A stretch of 64,000 nucleotides of DNA from the NCBI GenBank assembly GCA_019787685.1, contig JAHNUO010000008.1, positions 1-64,000 of the forward strand, read 5' to 3'. Positions within the stretch are counted from its first letter, which is position 1; every line of letters begins with the position of its first letter. Made by a program: the position numbers and the translations under genes. The notes under the pieces were generated by a model. It saw nothing but the letters and a program-made list of their open reading frames with translations. It searched no databases and was not told the origin of the DNA. This document shows, one piece after another, positions 61,946 to 64,000 of this stretch. This DNA comes from Chiua virens (taxonomy: Eukaryota > Basidiomycota > Agaricomycetes > Boletales > Boletaceae).

Positions 61946-64000
61946 ATGGCACTTACTCTTTTTCTGGGGGCGTTGCTTTCTGTCTCCTTCGCAGATGCAG
62001 CCATTCAAAATGCCATGATGCGCGGGAGGCCAAGCCTTCCCAAAGTCTACGTTCCAGAACGTACACTCACGAGTCCGAACGGCACGGTGCTGCCTCCGCT
62101 CAAGACCACTTACTACTTTGATCAGCTGGTAGATCACAACAACCCCAGCCGCGGAACCTTCCAGCAACGATACTGGATGAGCTGGGAGTACTATCAAAAT
62201 GGTATACTTCTTCCTTCCTACTTTGTCATGGAGGTACTAGACTTACGAACCCCGATGCCTCCAGGCGGTCCTATCATACTCTCGACACCGGGGGAGAGCA
62301 ATGCAGATGGTACGGACCATACCTGCAATGTGATCTCAAGGCAATTTCACTCCCATAGGCTTTGAGGGTTACCTTACCAACAACACCATCAACGGTCTTA
62401 TCGCACAGCAGCAACAAGGCGCTACTATCGTGATCGAGCACCGTTTCTTTGGGAAGTCGAATCCCTACGACAACCTCACTTCACAGAGCCTCGAACTGCT
62501 GACCGTCCAACAAGCCATCGATGACCTCGTCTATTTTGCGCAAAATGCTGATCTCCCTATGCCGTGTGGCGATAACGTCAAGCCCAACACGACGCCGTGG
62601 GTCTTGATCGGAGGAAGTTACTCGGGTGAGTAGCATATGCATTTATTTCCGCAGGAATGCCAAGACGGTGCGTTCTTAGGTGCCCTCACGAGCTGGACGA
62701 TGGTTAAGTGAGATCAATCTTCAAGGGTTCCAAGTTACATTGACTCACGGATTCACTGCCTCAGCAAGCCAGGTATCTTCCATGCAGGCTATGCATCATC
62801 GGCGGTGGTGGAAGCGATAATGTACGTGTCCACTTCCTGTACTGTTTTGCTTCGATTCTGAACTCCGTATCGAACAGCGACTTTTATGATTATTTCACGC
62901 CCATCCGTGAAAATATGCCACAAAACTGTTCCTCTGATGTTCAGGCGGTCATTGCATACCTCGACGAAATCTACGCCAAGAATGATACAACTGCAATTCA
63001 GGATCTGAAGGAAGTTTTCGGACTTGGAGATCTTTCGCATATCGATGATTTTGCCGCCGCTCGTAAGTTCTCGGTTTGTTTTGGATGAAATCAAGGTCGA
63101 ACCATAAACACAGTGCAATTGAACCTGTTTGAATGGCAGAACTTGCAGCCAGATGGCGGTCCTGGTGGCAGGTTCTTCAAATTTTGCGACGCGCTAGAAG
63201 TCAAGGATGGCGTGCAGGCGCCGGTAACTGGTTGGGGTCTCGAACATGCGATCTCCTCCTGGGGATCGTACTGGAATACCACATACTATGCGAGTGGTAA
63301 GTTCACCGTTGGTTGTGCAAAGTGTCGAAGACCTGACAATCATTTACGATCAGTGTGCAATAGCTTTGGTGCGGAGTAAGTTGTCATGTTCTATAACCAT
63401 TCGATGTTCGAAATGCTCACAAGACTGTTTCTGTTGCCACATGTAGGGAGTGCCTCGGGACATATGATACCAGTCAACCGTTTTGGTCAAACGTCACGGT
63501 CGACAATGACAACCGTTCGTGGTTTTGGCTAGTGTGTAACCAGTTTGGATTCTATCAAGTAGGGCCCCCCGAGGGCCAGCCCGCTGTCGTGAGCCGCATC
63601 CTGCAGCCCAATTACCTGGAGGTACGTTCATCTATTCAGTTGGAGCGGTAAAAGATAAGACTAAAACGTTTCACGGCGGCATCAGAGGCAATGCGTCAAC
63701 ATGTTCCCACAAAAGTTTTCTTCCCTGCCGTCGCCGTCAGCTTCCGACGTGAACAGCGCATACCATGGGAAGGACGTCAATGTAGATAGACTTTACTTCG
63801 CCAATGGTTATAGTACGTATCACGGCTGTGTGTCGATTCGAAACTCATGTATTCAAACCGTACAGGTGATCCTTGGAGGGAGGCGACTGTTTCCGCAGAG
63901 AGTCTGCACAAACCGTCCACGGACCAACAACCCATCTATATGAGCGACGGGGTCCACTGCACAGATATGATTACTGAGAATGGGATTCAGGATCAGACGG
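61946..64000 (+). CDS. Secreted serine peptidase of family S28, cut by window end
   Basis: Eleven exons (61946-62201, 62265-62309, 62359-62625, 62680-62707, 62765-62821, 62878-63062, 63114-63296, 63354-63375, 63447-63621, 63686-63806, 63866 to the edge) stay in phase for 491 residues. The start at 61946 gives a signal peptide (MALTLFLGALLSVSFADA); an upstream ATG at 61895 would hide it. Family features: YFDQLVDHNNPSRGTFQQRY, IVIEHRFFGKSNPY, nucleophile GGSYSG (Ser187), FHAGYASSAVVEA, FANGDPW (Asp448) and DGVHCTDM (His477), completing the triad. S28 enzymes (prolyl carboxypeptidase/dipeptidyl-peptidase II type) cleave after proline or release N-terminal peptides. Several N-x-S/T sites fit secretion. 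The C-terminus lies beyond the window. Confidence 0.9.

Overview
This window looks like genomic DNA of a filamentous basidiomycete, most probably an agaricomycete. Genes are split by many 46-72 bp introns with GT..AG borders. It carries families typical of, or restricted to, that group: a DUF6606/DUF3638 giant protein, a DUF6698 protein, a Plavaka-type transposase, NACHT-ankyrin remnants, and a histone-H3-tail/PHD protein. No prokaryotic, organellar or viral gene organisation is visible. All assignments come from reading the sequence and from remembered family features; no database search was run.

Layout. 0-4 kb: little, then an O-fucosyltransferase-like gene (2063-3890, +). 4-9 kb: essentially gene-poor. 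9.4-10.4 kb: pirin copy 1. 11.5-11.7 kb: a stranded C-terminal piece of a Rsa4/Notchless-like WD40 gene. 12.2-22.1 kb: a nine-exon gene (-) for a 3153-residue DUF6606-DUF3638-DUF3645 protein. 22.5-23.3 kb: a tandem repeat of about 128 bp. 23.5-26.1 kb: a DUF6698 gene and a small unknown gene (-), with a dispersed repeat between them. 26.8-28.7 kb: an unknown gene (+). 29.2-29.6 kb: a second repeat array. 29.7-31.6 kb: a gene whose product begins with a near copy of the histone H3 tail and continues with an ADD/PHD-like finger. 31.8-37 kb: decayed genes (DUF726, WW-domain membrane protein). 37.3-41.5 kb: a degenerate Plavaka element. 43-45.7 kb: a Rsa4/Notchless pseudogene running into a NACHT-ankyrin pseudogene. 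46.3-47.3 kb: pirin copy 2. 47.9-54.3 kb: a compact housekeeping block (EngB-type GTPase, COMPASS WD40 subunit, GRAM/TBC Rab-GAP). 54.6-59.6 kb: two more O-fucosyltransferase-like paralogues (-). 61.9 kb to the edge: a secreted S28 serine peptidase, cut by the window end.

The window is thus a patchwork. Intact, cleanly spliced genes lie at both ends and from 12 to 25 kb. The accessory stretch from about 28 to 46 kb is rich in repeats, a transposon, frameshifted genes and duplicated fragments. Two gene families are duplicated across it: pirin (with conserved upstream DNA) and the three O-fucosyltransferase-like genes (same intron positions). The most interesting single object is the H3-tail-mimic gene at 29.7 kb.
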